A DNA stretch of 64,000 bases, taken from Chrysopilus asiliformis (lineage: Eukaryota > Arthropoda > Insecta > Diptera > Rhagionidae). Made by a program: the position numbers and the translations under genes. Within the stretch, counting starts at the first letter, position 1, and each line of letters begins with the position of its first letter. The stretch covers positions 58,689,384-58,753,383 of the forward strand of contig OZ035961.1 in NCBI GenBank assembly GCA_964034945.1, given 5' to 3'. This document shows positions 23,215-32,534 of the stretch, in pieces. The notes under the pieces are model-generated. The model was not told the DNA's origin. It did no database searches and worked only from the letters and a program-made list of their open reading frames with translations.

Positions 23215-23340
23215 TTCGATTAGTGCAGTGAGTTAGAAGTTGGACTACCATGCGCCAGGCCCGGGTTCAATTCTTATCGATGACAAATTCTTTTTTTTTT
23301 CTTTTAAAATTTTTTTTTTTGATTTTTTTACTTTTATTAA
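23215..23340 (+). repeat. tRNA-derived SINE-like module
   Basis: 'gcgccaggcccgggttcaattc' contains a T-arm/B-box-like GGTTCAATTC, preceded by an A-box-like 'tagtgcagtgagttagaag' and followed by a T-rich tail. Related modules lie at 37360-37440 and 38035-38115. The gypsy-1 element is inserted in the tail. Confidence 0.5.
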
Positions 23341-24132
23341 TATATTTGTAACGTGTGGGTGTATAGATGAAGGGCTTGTAAGATGGTGGGTTACAACTCG
23401 TTGATCGTTGCCGGTTGGCAACATATTTAACAACCCTTTTGTTTTGTAGAAGTGAGAGGCATCGAAGGCATGCTGGTATTTTTATTTCGACTATGCTCGC
23501 CGGATGGGGTAGGGTCTTGCTCTCTCCTTTTCTAAATTCCACGCTACACAAAAATTGTCATGCCTTCTTAAGTCGATGATGGGAATTTCGAGGATGGGAA
23601 TTTCGAGGATGGGAAGAGGACATAAAGATTCCGACCGGAAGTCAACATTTTCGTAGAATCGGGTTTGAGTCTTAACTCATGATTTCAACGATGAGTTCTC
23701 ACTATACTCCATGAATATAATCCCCGCCCCCCTTTATTTAAGACGTTAACACATGGTTAATAAAATCGTTCTTAATGGCAAAGACGAAAATAAAGGCTCA
23801 TTTACCATGCTTTAAAAATATATTAAATAATCAATTACAAATAGTAATAGGCGCAACAAATTAAAAATAAAAAATTAGCAGGCAATAAATAAATTGAATT
23901 AGAATATTTAAGCATAATAATTACGAGTAGTTGTTAAAATTTTATCATTATTTCTTTTATAAATGATAAAGAATTAAATATTTAAATATTTAGATTACGT
24001 GCAAATCAGCTACAAAATTTTTCTAAATGTTGACAATAAATAATTAAATATTGGCCTAAAGTTAAGCAATAAATAAATAAGATGGAATAATTTTATAAAT
24101 AATCAAACATGCAATATAATCTGATATCTTAA

Positions 24133-24363
24133 CCCTCTAGCCGGAATGCCCGCCTAAAGGCGGGCTTCAAGGAATTCGCTTGTTTATAACGGGTAACAAT
24201 TTTAATCGCCGGAAATCGCCGGAACGTGTTACACTGACTTTTGTAAGTTATCGCTTTACATGCTGGAAAAAATTTAGCCCTGTACGTTGTCTTGGTTACG
24301 GTCTGTCGCAAGTTGAAAGTCATATTTTAGTGAATTTTTTTCGGAAATATTCCGGTTAGAGGG
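24133..24363. mobile_element. piggyBac-type MITE (231 bp)
   Basis: TTAA stands at 24129-24132 and 24364-24367. The ends are inverted: CCCTCTAGCCGGAATG and (complement) CCCTCTAACCGGAATA. The corresponding point of the other LTR (about 34528) has a single TTAA, giving a natural empty site. The insertion is therefore later than the integration of gypsy-1. Confidence 0.93.
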
Positions 24364-25559
24364 TTAATATCAAGGCACTAAATAAATAAAAATAAGAAAC
24401 AATAATCTACCACAAATAAAAATAGATTTTATACGAAATCGAAGCAAACGTCGCATGCATAATTTTGATATATCATTGGGCCCAGTGAAATATTTAACGA
24501 CATCCTTTTTTTTTTTTTTTTAAATTTAGGTTCAGAAAGTGATTTCCGTTTTGGGTAGAGAATTTTACAATAGTCTCCTATAATATCGAATACAAAAAAT
24601 GAAATACAAAATTCTTTTAATGCGCCAAAAATATAATACAATTAGTCCGTTTCTATTGGTTTTTGTCCAACAATGTATAGATGACCGGCTTTAGAATTGT
24701 TCTTGGCATCGAATTTTGTAAAAATTGAGCCGTTATGCTATTGTTACAGCCTTGGTAACAAGCCGAGAATAATTAACTCTTCGCAAAATGTAGCCTCTTT
24801 GACCTTGACTTAACTTTTCAGGCAAACTCAAACGGAAAATCGCACATGACCCAATATTTCACATGATATTTAGAAAAATCTGACGACGATGAAAATTTTG
24901 AAGAAACACCAAGGCCTTTCTACGACTTTTAGCAAATCATTAAATGCGTTTAAATGACTTTTCACTGCGACACGTTTTTTTTTTTTCAAAAAGGAAAGAC
25001 CACATGGAAAGTTATTTGTTCCATAAAATAGTCGGCGATCAAATATTTATAAAAATTAGAATTTAAAAAAATCGTGCACTTAGCTGCAACCAAAGATTTT
25101 GGTTCTTCTCTGCCGCACCCTCTACTGCAACTCGGTTCCAGTGGCTATAGAAAAAATTTTCCACATTAGCTTCAGGCACTATTCACCTCAATTTAATTTA
25201 CACTCACTCTTTCCCTGATTTTTAAAACACTTGACAAAAAAAAAGGAATCTCGATTTCAGAGAAAAACTATGAAATATTATAAAAAAATTAGCCGACTTC
25301 ACCAGAAGGGACTTTGTACATGAAATTTTAAGTGAACTTATTGGCAGTAGAGTTAAAAGTCAAATGAAACCAGATCAGAAACTTTAAACTCCAAGAGAAG
25401 TTAAAGGTTATAATCTTTAAAATTGATGAGAGTTTGATTTAAAATCTCTTACGTGGTTTAAATTCGCGGCGGGCTAGACCACAGCGACCCCTCGCAATAA
25501 AAATTTTCATTTACAAGTGTTTTGTCTGAACTGCATTATCGGCAACAGTGATCCGAATG

Positions 25560-26159
25560 TAAAGAAAGGTTTTTGTCAAGGATCTACTGTCAAACGTGAG
25601 TACAATTGTTTAATTCCACTGTGGAAGTAGTGAAAATTTTACTAATAGTTATTTTTGTGTGTTTTAGGTTTTTAGCCGGAGTATTTTAACGAGCAGAGCG
25701 CATCAACCTGGACCTGGATAGTCGAGGAAAAGGAAATTCTCGGAAAATGTGAAGGAGATCAATTTTTGGTAAGTACAATTAGCTATTGTTTATCATCAAA
25801 CTGAAGCCTTTTTTCTCTTAGAGTCAAATGAAATGATAAATGATTTGACCTAATTTTTTTCTTATTTTTCTTTCAGGATAAATCGACGGGATCAGCACTT
25901 CATCACATTGGCTAATTTCCAGATAAGTATCTTTACGTAGTATTGTTATTGTCTCTAATGTTTTTTTAACGTTGTTAAAGTTGGTCTTATCTTTCTTTTT
26001 CTAGGTATCATCAACGACAGCTGGAACTAGGGGAAAGGAGTCACTCATGGAGGTGTCCAGAAACTTTTGAACAAAAATCAAGGTAAGTTAGCGACAAATC
26101 TTTGCATTTCGAAATTAAAATTTGATCTTTTATTTGTTTGTTTACAGACGCCTGCAACA
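25560..26159 (+). ncRNA. putative antisense spliced transcript segment in the gypsy-1 3' LTR
   Basis: On the strand opposite to gag-pol there is a row of splice-like borders. Donors are GTGAGT at 25596, GTAAGT at 25769, GTATCT at 25927 and GTAAGT at 26083. Acceptors with pyrimidine tracts end at 25667, 25876, 26004 and 26147. They outline segments of 101 (25668-25768), 50 (25877-25926) and 78 nt (26005-26082), and a last one starting at 26148, 12 nt before the LTR edge. No long open frame runs through them, so a non-coding RNA is the simplest reading. Gypsy-2 has the same layout at 43033-43670. Transcription itself is inference. Confidence 0.45.
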
Positions 26160-26491
26160 ACATCAGATCTTACGACGAGTGACTGCAAGGCGGAAGATTT
26201 GAAAAACAGTGCGGCTGTTATCAGTATTTGGATTGGGCTATGGTAAAAAATTTTATGTTGATCTCTTCTATTGCAACATTTGTTTGTGAATGAGAAACAA
26301 ACGACGTGGGACGAACCCATGTATTGAAGCCGGGCAATTTGAATTTCGGAAGTAATGACGATCTGAGTAATACTGGAATATTTGTAACTGTCTGAAATTT
26401 TTAAATTTTTAATTTGAAATCTAAATCACTATTATATTTTTAGGGGAGGAATTGAGAAAACAAAATTTTACGTTTGAATGAAAACAAAATT
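26160..26491 (-). other. gypsy-1 region between pol and 3' LTR
   Basis: 332 bp with no env frame. No purine-rich tract stands next to the LTR on the element's sense strand, which is unusual because plus-strand priming normally needs one. On the plus strand the last antisense exon-like segment would continue from the LTR to a donor-like GTAAAA at about 26243, and an acceptor-like 'tatatttttag' ends at about 26445. Confidence 0.6.
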
Positions 26492-29400
26492 TTAATATTT
26501 TAAATCTTTGGCGTGATACACACCAACAGTTTTGCCCTGAAGATTTTCAACTTCATACATATTTTTCCCAACGGCTTTTACAATTCGACATTTGATAAAT
26601 TTTTGACATAGTTTCGCGTTTATGTTTTTGTTTTTATCGCTTAGCACGAAATTTCGTCGGTAAACCTCTTGGCCTGGGGTAAAAACAATTTCACGTGATC
26701 GTAAATCATATTGTTTCTTGGCCTTGTTATACGCCACGTTTAGGTTTTCTTTTATCTTACTTCGAATTATTTCGAGCCGATCATGTTGGTCTAGATTAAT
26801 AAATTCAGAATCTTCCAAATAGTGTAACGTTTTTGCCAGTTGGTAGTTACTAGCGTGTGTGATCATATTGGATCCAAACACGGCGTAATAAGGAGTTGAG
26901 CCTGTTGATAGATGTTTTGAGGTTCGAAGTGCGCACTCTATATCGGCAATATGAACGTCCCAATTTTTCTGATTTTCTCCTAAATAGGACCTAACTGCAG
27001 CCAGTACAGATCGGTTGACCCTTTCTGCAGCGTTTGCTTGCGGAGCATAATATGCTGTTTTCAAATGTCGAACTCCAAACTTTGACAAAAAACTTTGAAA
27101 GTCCACTGACAAAAATTGCCTACCGTTGTCTGTGTGAACGGTTTCTGGTACACCAAATTTCTTGAAAATTTCTACGTCCAAGTATTTAATGATGCTTTTA
27201 GCATTTGCCTGTCTCAACGGTTTTAGGAAAACAAACTTAGAAAAGTGATCCAAGATTATAAAGAGAAAAGAATTGCCAGAATTCGAACGGGGATAAGGAC
27301 CCAAGAAGTCAAGATATAGTTTTTGAAAGGGACGCTCCGTCTCTGTCTTAGCTCCCATAGGTGGACGAAGGGTTATGTTAGGCGCTTTATTTTCTTTGCA
27401 CGTTGTGCAACTTAGGACGAAAGATCGGACTTGAGTCGCCATATTTGGCCAATAATAAAATTCTCTGATTCTAGATAGAGTTTTGGCTAAACCACCATGC
27501 GCTGCTTGCGGTGATTCATGGGCCTGAGAGATCAGCGATCGAGTTAGCTCAGATGGAACCCAAAGCTTCCATGAAAATTGTTCATTTTCCGGCACACCAT
27601 CAAACGGAACGGTTCTTTTATACACGAAATTGTCTACGACTTTTAAATCCGGAAAACTGTCTTGATTTTTCAATATAGTCTCTGTCAATTCAAGGTATTC
27701 TGTCGACTTGAAAGAGCTGGATTCAAGATCCACGGATACAAGTGGATTATTCAAAGAAATGCTATCTACCAGAGCCCTAGAAAGTGTATCTGGAACAATG
27801 TTTTTAGAACCTTTTCTGTGCTCTACTTTGAAGTTAAAACCTTGAAGCTTTAGGCTCCATCTGGCCAATCTACCGCTGAGATCTTTCAGCCCCATCAACC
27901 AGCGCAAGCTAGCGTGATCGGTTATGACCGTAAAGCTCATTCCTTCGACATATTGTCTGAACTTTTCTATAGCAGTAACAGCGGCTAAGCATTCACGTTC
28001 TGTGACGGTATAGTTAGACTGAGCCTTATTTAACTTCTTCGAGATATATGCTATGACTCTTTCATCGTGGTTGTCGTCTATTTGAAAGAGTACAGCCCCA
28101 ATCCCAGTGTTTGATGCATCACACTGAATAAAAAATTCTCTCGTGAAGTCAGGATGTGTGAGAATGGGTGGTGATGTTAATGCATCTTTCAAATTTTCAA
28201 ACGCGATCTTTGCTTCCGGACCCATAACGAATTTTTTTGATTTTTTTAGGCAATCGGTAAGAGGACTAGCGATTATGGCATAATTTTTTATGAATTTCCG
28301 ATACCATCCAGTCATCCCCAAAAATCGTCGCATTTGACGAGTACTGGACGGTAACGGAAAGTTCTTTATAGCCGACACCTTTTCAGGGTTGGTTTTTAGT
28401 TTTCCACCTCCGATAATAAATCCTAGGTATTTTAATTCTCGGAAACAAAAATGGGACTTGTTTAAATTGATGGTGAGATTTGCCTTTCTCAAACACTGCG
28501 CAACTTCTTCAAGAATTTTGAGATGTGAATCAAAATCGGCCGACACTATCAAGAGATCATCTAAGTAGACGAATACGCATTCACGGAGCCTGGACGGAAT
28601 CACTTTATCCATCAATCTACACAAACGTTGCGGAGAATTGCATAAACCGAAAGCCATGACGGTAAACTGATATAGTGGCCGTCCAGGCACCGTGAAAGCA
28701 GTCTTCGGTCTACTCTGCCTCTCCAGTGGGATTTGCCAAAAAGCATCCTTCAGGTCTATGCTACTTATGTAGTTAGTATCCTGAAGGCGGCTTAGCAACC
28801 CTTCAATATGAGGCAAAGGATATGCATCTTTAACTGTAAGGAGATTGAGCTTTCTGGAATCCAGACACAATCGATTTTTGCCTGGTTTTCGAATGAGGAC
28901 TACTGGCGAACTCCACGGACTCTGACTTTCTTCGATAACTCCAAGCTCAATCATCCTATCGAGTTCTTCATAAAGAGGTGCTTGTACTGCCGGAGAGACA
29001 GGGTAAAATTTCTGCTTGATAGGAGCTGCATCTCCGGTGTCAATATCGTGCTCTTCCAAGGTCGTTTTACCTAATCCAAATTTGGTTGAGCATAAAAATT
29101 TTTCTTTTACTAACTCCAATTGTCGAACTTGAAACGAAGTTAATTCATGTTTAGCCGGGTTATCGGTTGAACTATTATTGAGTGTACTAATACTGTTTAT
29201 TATATGTGGCGCTAATTCAAATTTCCGCCAAAAATCTATGCCTAGGTAAAGAGATTGTTCCAAACTAGGAACTAAAAATAAAGTTAGATTTTCTGTCCTT
29301 GACTTATAAGTTACTGAGACGCGCACTTGTCCTACGATCTCTTGTCCTCTACCATCCGCTGTTCTAACGCGAGACGAATATTTGAATACTGGTAAATTTA

Positions 29401-29908
29401 GCGTTTTTACAAGGTTTAAACAATTTTGTCCTAAACAGGATACATTAGCTCCACTATCTAAAAGACCTTCTATTTCAAAATCGTTAATTTTGATTTTTGC
29501 ATACGGACGAAAGTCTGAAAAAGCGTCAATGTTTGTGCTCGAAATACATTTTCGGACATTAATGCGAGCGTTAAATCGTTGACGAGCTTTTATCGCCTTA
29601 TTAGATAGAGGATTCGGGTACGATTTCCCAGATTCAAATGATTCAGGATTACTAAATATTTTATCGCGAATTACATTATACTCTTTTAAGCGAATGTGAA
29701 AAGGCTTTAGAATTTTTAAGGTAGGTTTATTTTCATTGACGTTAGTTGATGAATTTAGAGTTTTATTACTTGATGAATTTAGAATTTTAATGGAAGTAGT
29801 CGATTTTGGTATAGAAACATCCAAGTTTTTTAATCCGGGAGTGTTTGAGTGGAGCGTGAACTCTCTCCCGATTTGGTTACACTCCGTCTCACGTTTCCCG
29901 GGGTACAT
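26492..29908 (-). CDS. pol: gypsy-1 pol polyprotein
   Basis: An open frame of 1,138 residues. The aspartic protease motif 'LLDSGANVSCLG' lies at about 149-160. Reverse transcriptase follows, with 'DSRKLNLL', 'SSIDLKDAFWQIPL' and the catalytic 'VFVYLDDLLIVS' near 445. RNase H has 'FFIQCDASNTGIGAVL' and 'TVITDHASLRWLM'. Integrase has the HHCC finger ('ESPQAAHGGL', 'CTTCKENK') and the D,D35E core ('LYLDFLGPYP', 'VHTDNGRQF', 'APQANAAERVNRS'). The C-terminal tail is of the 'PGQEVYRRNFVLSDK' type. The frame overlaps the end of gag by 79 nt in the -1 frame, so pol is probably made as a gag-pol fusion. The first ATG, at 29908, need not be used. All catalytic residues I can check are present. Confidence 0.96.
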   Translation of the reverse strand: MYPGKRETECNQIGREFTLHSNTPGLKNLDVSIPKSTTSIKILNSSSNKTLNSSTNVNENKPTLKILKPFHIRLKEYNVIRDKIFSNPESFESGKSYPNPLSNKAIKARQRFNARINVRKCISSTNIDAFSDFRPYAKIKINDFEIEGLLDSGANVSCLGQNCLNLVKTLNLPVFKYSSRVRTADGRGQEIVGQVRVSVTYKSRTENLTLFLVPSLEQSLYLGIDFWRKFELAPHIINSISTLNNSSTDNPAKHELTSFQVRQLELVKEKFLCSTKFGLGKTTLEEHDIDTGDAAPIKQKFYPVSPAVQAPLYEELDRMIELGVIEESQSPWSSPVVLIRKPGKNRLCLDSRKLNLLTVKDAYPLPHIEGLLSRLQDTNYISSIDLKDAFWQIPLERQSRPKTAFTVPGRPLYQFTVMAFGLCNSPQRLCRLMDKVIPSRLRECVFVYLDDLLIVSADFDSHLKILEEVAQCLRKANLTINLNKSHFCFRELKYLGFIIGGGKLKTNPEKVSAIKNFPLPSSTRQMRRFLGMTGWYRKFIKNYAIIASPLTDCLKKSKKFVMGPEAKIAFENLKDALTSPPILTHPDFTREFFIQCDASNTGIGAVLFQIDDNHDERVIAYISKKLNKAQSNYTVTERECLAAVTAIEKFRQYVEGMSFTVITDHASLRWLMGLKDLSGRLARWSLKLQGFNFKVEHRKGSKNIVPDTLSRALVDSISLNNPLVSVDLESSSFKSTEYLELTETILKNQDSFPDLKVVDNFVYKRTVPFDGVPENEQFSWKLWVPSELTRSLISQAHESPQAAHGGLAKTLSRIREFYYWPNMATQVRSFVLSCTTCKENKAPNITLRPPMGAKTETERPFQKLYLDFLGPYPRSNSGNSFLFIILDHFSKFVFLKPLRQANAKSIIKYLDVEIFKKFGVPETVHTDNGRQFLSVDFQSFLSKFGVRHLKTAYYAPQANAAERVNRSVLAAVRSYLGENQKNWDVHIADIECALRTSKHLSTGSTPYYAVFGSNMITHASNYQLAKTLHYLEDSEFINLDQHDRLEIIRSKIKENLNVAYNKAKKQYDLRSREIVFTPGQEVYRRNFVLSDKNKNINAKLCQKFIKCRIVKAVGKNMYEVENLQGKTVGVYHAKDLKY

Positions 29909-31755
29909 CGTTCACAATCAGGGGTAGCGACATTATTTGCACCGCATTTATAACAAAAAAAGTTTCGTGGGCTTGGACAATCTATAAAGATGTGTCCAGC
30001 TTTTTTGCAATTCCAGCAAGTTACTTCGGACCTATTGGCTCGTCTTGCTGGGTTTGAATTTTTATTTGCAGACGTCGTGGGTAAACTCATAGCTTCTAAA
30101 TAATTTTCCTGTTCTTCGTATTCAGATTCCCTATTATCTATCTCTATTTCGTTAACCTTTCGAACAGGTGGGACAAAAATTTTGTTACGTCGATCTAAGT
30201 GACTGAAATGAGTTTCTGTAGAGCGACATGCTTCTTTCAAACGGTCTAAACTGGTGATTCCCATAGGATAAACAAGTGCTGTCAGCCATGGTTTGAGGTT
30301 CCGCTTAATTAAAGTAATTAATTCGGCTTCAGACAACGGGTTACGCATCCTGTTTTTAATTTCCATGATATTGTTGTAAAAAGTGTCGAAGCTTTCGTGA
30401 GTTTGCTGTTTTCTCTCATTTAATTTGGTCATTATGTCCAGATCAGTTTCATACGATTTAAATTGTGACAGTAACGCTGCTCGAAGATTAGGCCAATTCA
30501 CACTCGTCAATTGTTTTACATACTGCCAGTACCAAGTACGTGCATTACCCTGGAGTAGTACGTGAAAGGTTTTTAAAACTTCTGGCCATGGGAACGGGTT
30601 AGAAGATTGAATATATTCGACCTGAAAAACAAAATCTTCGATGCTCATTGTCTTCGAGGTAGCATCGAAACATATACCCCATTTATCTAATTCGACTTTC
30701 CGATATCGCCAATTCGACCGGCTATTATTGTTCGCATTAGGTGGTGTTTGTGCTTGAGGTTGTAAATTCGGAAGATAGGGCCAAAGATTTGGGTCAATCT
30801 GGTTGAAAGTATTGGGGAAAAATGGTACGTTAGGCAAATTATTACCTGGCTGTGTATAGAAAGGTGCAAAATTATTTAATTGTGGTATTGCCGAGGTCTG
30901 AGAACTTGGACAAACCAGAGGCGCTGTACAAGTTGGAATTACAGAGGTCGCAACATATGATGGGCGGCTCTGATTGGCATAAACCGAAGCTGGTGGTGTT
31001 GAAAAAGTTGGCTCGACCGAAGTGACAGTAATCGGCAAAGAAAGAATGTCAGATATTGGAACTGATTGCATAGTAGAGACCTGGGTCGATGCTGCTGTAA
31101 CCGAAGGAGCGGGATTTGGAGTTGCTACTGGTAAATTGTTAGAACGAGACCTCTCAGCTAGATTGTGACCAGAGGTAACATCTACGGAAATGCCTTCTGA
31201 CTGTGAGCGACCAGCGGCAGGTCGATTCTGAGATCCTAACTCGCTTCGAATTGCTGTAAGAATTTCGGACATACAGATCCGAGCTTCTTGTCTAGCAGCT
31301 TCTTGAGCTGAATGAAAAATATTAGCTTGGGCCAAACCTGTAGTTGCTCTCAGATTCTCCACAGCGTTTTTTAAAGAGATTATCTCATACGCAAGACTGT
31401 TTGTGCTATTTGGAGACAATCTGGGCATGTTTTGTGGCGGTGATCCTTGTTGTGGATTAGAAACATTTGGGTTTGCTACAGATTCTAATAAATTCTGATT
31501 TATTTGGGAATGTATTGTTTGTGCTAAATTTTCTCCGGGATTTTGGGTATCCGACCCAGAAGCCTGAGCGTTTATGTCGCTGGGGTTCACCATACCGGGT
31601 GGAGGCGTTCTTAGCGTCGACATACTTAATTCTCCTAAAACAATATTAAATCTTTGTGCTACGGACCGAGTAACTGCTCTGTTTTCGTCAAAAACTTGAT
31701 ATCTTTTACGTTTAATTTCTTTCTTTTGCAGGTTTGATTTCTCTGAGCTCATCAC
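29830..31755 (-). CDS. gag: gypsy-1 gag
   Basis: 641 residues. The N-terminal third is Ser/Thr/Pro/Gln-rich and likely disordered. A capsid-type domain lies around residues 345-500 ('VELDKWGICFDATSKTMSIE', 'FHVLLQGNARTWYWQY', 'RKQQTHESFDTFYNNI'). Near the end are a CCHC knuckle ('CWNCKKAGHIFIDC') and a second cysteine cluster ('CYKCGANNVATPDC'). The protein would form the particle and bind the RNA. The ATG at 31755 is followed closely by a second possible codon (MM). The frame ends in the overlap with pol, downstream of the slippery site. Gypsy-2 gag at 52289-53779 is a clear relative. Confidence 0.95.
   Translation of the reverse strand: MMSSEKSNLQKKEIKRKRYQVFDENRAVTRSVAQRFNIVLGELSMSTLRTPPPGMVNPSDINAQASGSDTQNPGENLAQTIHSQINQNLLESVANPNVSNPQQGSPPQNMPRLSPNSTNSLAYEIISLKNAVENLRATTGLAQANIFHSAQEAARQEARICMSEILTAIRSELGSQNRPAAGRSQSEGISVDVTSGHNLAERSRSNNLPVATPNPAPSVTAASTQVSTMQSVPISDILSLPITVTSVEPTFSTPPASVYANQSRPSYVATSVIPTCTAPLVCPSSQTSAIPQLNNFAPFYTQPGNNLPNVPFFPNTFNQIDPNLWPYLPNLQPQAQTPPNANNNSRSNWRYRKVELDKWGICFDATSKTMSIEDFVFQVEYIQSSNPFPWPEVLKTFHVLLQGNARTWYWQYVKQLTSVNWPNLRAALLSQFKSYETDLDIMTKLNERKQQTHESFDTFYNNIMEIKNRMRNPLSEAELITLIKRNLKPWLTALVYPMGITSLDRLKEACRSTETHFSHLDRRNKIFVPPVRKVNEIEIDNRESEYEEQENYLEAMSLPTTSANKNSNPARRANRSEVTCWNCKKAGHIFIDCPSPRNFFCYKCGANNVATPDCERCTPGNVRRSVTKSGESSRSTQTLPD
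29893..29899 (-). promoter_or_regulatory. -1 ribosomal frameshift heptamer GGGAAAC
   Basis: In the gag-pol overlap the minus strand reads G GGA AAC with GGA and AAC as gag codons, fitting the X XXY YYZ rule. Seven nucleotides later GGAGTGT begins, and about 40 nt further its exact complement ACACTCC follows, with an inner GGAG/CTCC pair. Slippery site, spacing and stem agree with the known -1 frameshift layout of retroelements. Shifting here enters the pol frame exactly. Confidence 0.8.
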
Positions 31756-32534
31756 CCATTAAAGCCGAATTGCAGATTTAATATTTTCTTATTTTTATAA
31801 TAATTGTATTATATACTTAGAAATTGTATGTTCGATGTATTATTTTATAATTAATTTTTGTATATTTAATGTATCTTATGTATTTAATTATTTATTATTT
31901 ACATTTATAAATTACATTACTAAACCGAAACTAGATTTTTGTTTATTCTCAAAAAGAAATTGCCAAAATATTTTTAATTCTTCAAAATTCAATTCATATA
32001 TCAAAGGGAGCAGAAATTAAAACATGGAGTTAAGAGAACTTATTTTATTCAAGATGTTGAGGAAAATGTGACTAATTGTAGCATTTTGAAAACTTAACGG
32101 TGATCTGTTATGTATCTAGAGTGAAAAATTGCATAAAAATAAAAAAAAATCTTTTCTTTCCGTGGGCAAACGCGGATCATTCTGTTCTTTGAACTTTATG
32201 ACTCGGGACTCCAAAGACAAGAGCAAATATTTCTGTTCAATATTTATCTCATGATAAATGGTTTTTACAATTTCTCAATTTGTATTCATTCTTTTTAATG
32301 GCAAACGCGAATTCAAATGTTATTACATCTGATTCGGGACACATCAAAATTCTTTAACAAATTATGATTTCTAGAACACAAACGTTAATTCAGGTTGAAA
32401 ACGATCTCGTGGCAATGTGGCAAACGCGAAACACTTTGTTATTATAAACTTTGTGTTCCGGGACTCACATTGTTTAGAAAAAGTTTATAAATATTTAGTG
32501 AAATTTAAACTATTGATTTTGAAAACTAGGAAAG
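31756..32534 (-). promoter_or_regulatory. gypsy-1 leader with three bipartite repeats
   Basis: On the sense (minus) strand three units of the form GTCCCG(A/G) - about 30 nt - CGCGTTTGCC occur at about 32470-32418, 32343-32299 and 32212-32163, spaced 119-136 bp. The intervening sequence is not conserved. The gypsy-2 leader has four units of the same design in the same orientation relative to gag. By analogy with the repeated protein-binding sites in the Drosophila gypsy leader they might be binding sites for a host zinc-finger protein. That role is inference. Confidence 0.6.

Larger units (their letters stand above)
23347..26159 (-). repeat. gypsy-1 3' LTR
   Basis: 2,813 bp including a 231-bp piggyBac-type MITE. 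Compared with the 5' LTR, it lacks the R2 insertion and has two instead of three copies of a 15-bp 'gggaatttcgaggat' unit near 23580. Single-base differences are rare. The plus strand of the LTR has a series of splice-like exon borders (see 25560-26159). Confidence 0.93.

Noticed and set aside
29782..29850. A-run at the gag stop of gypsy-1 as the frameshift site
   Set aside because: The AAAAAAC run lies after the gag stop codon and in the wrong phase; GGGAAAC upstream fits.
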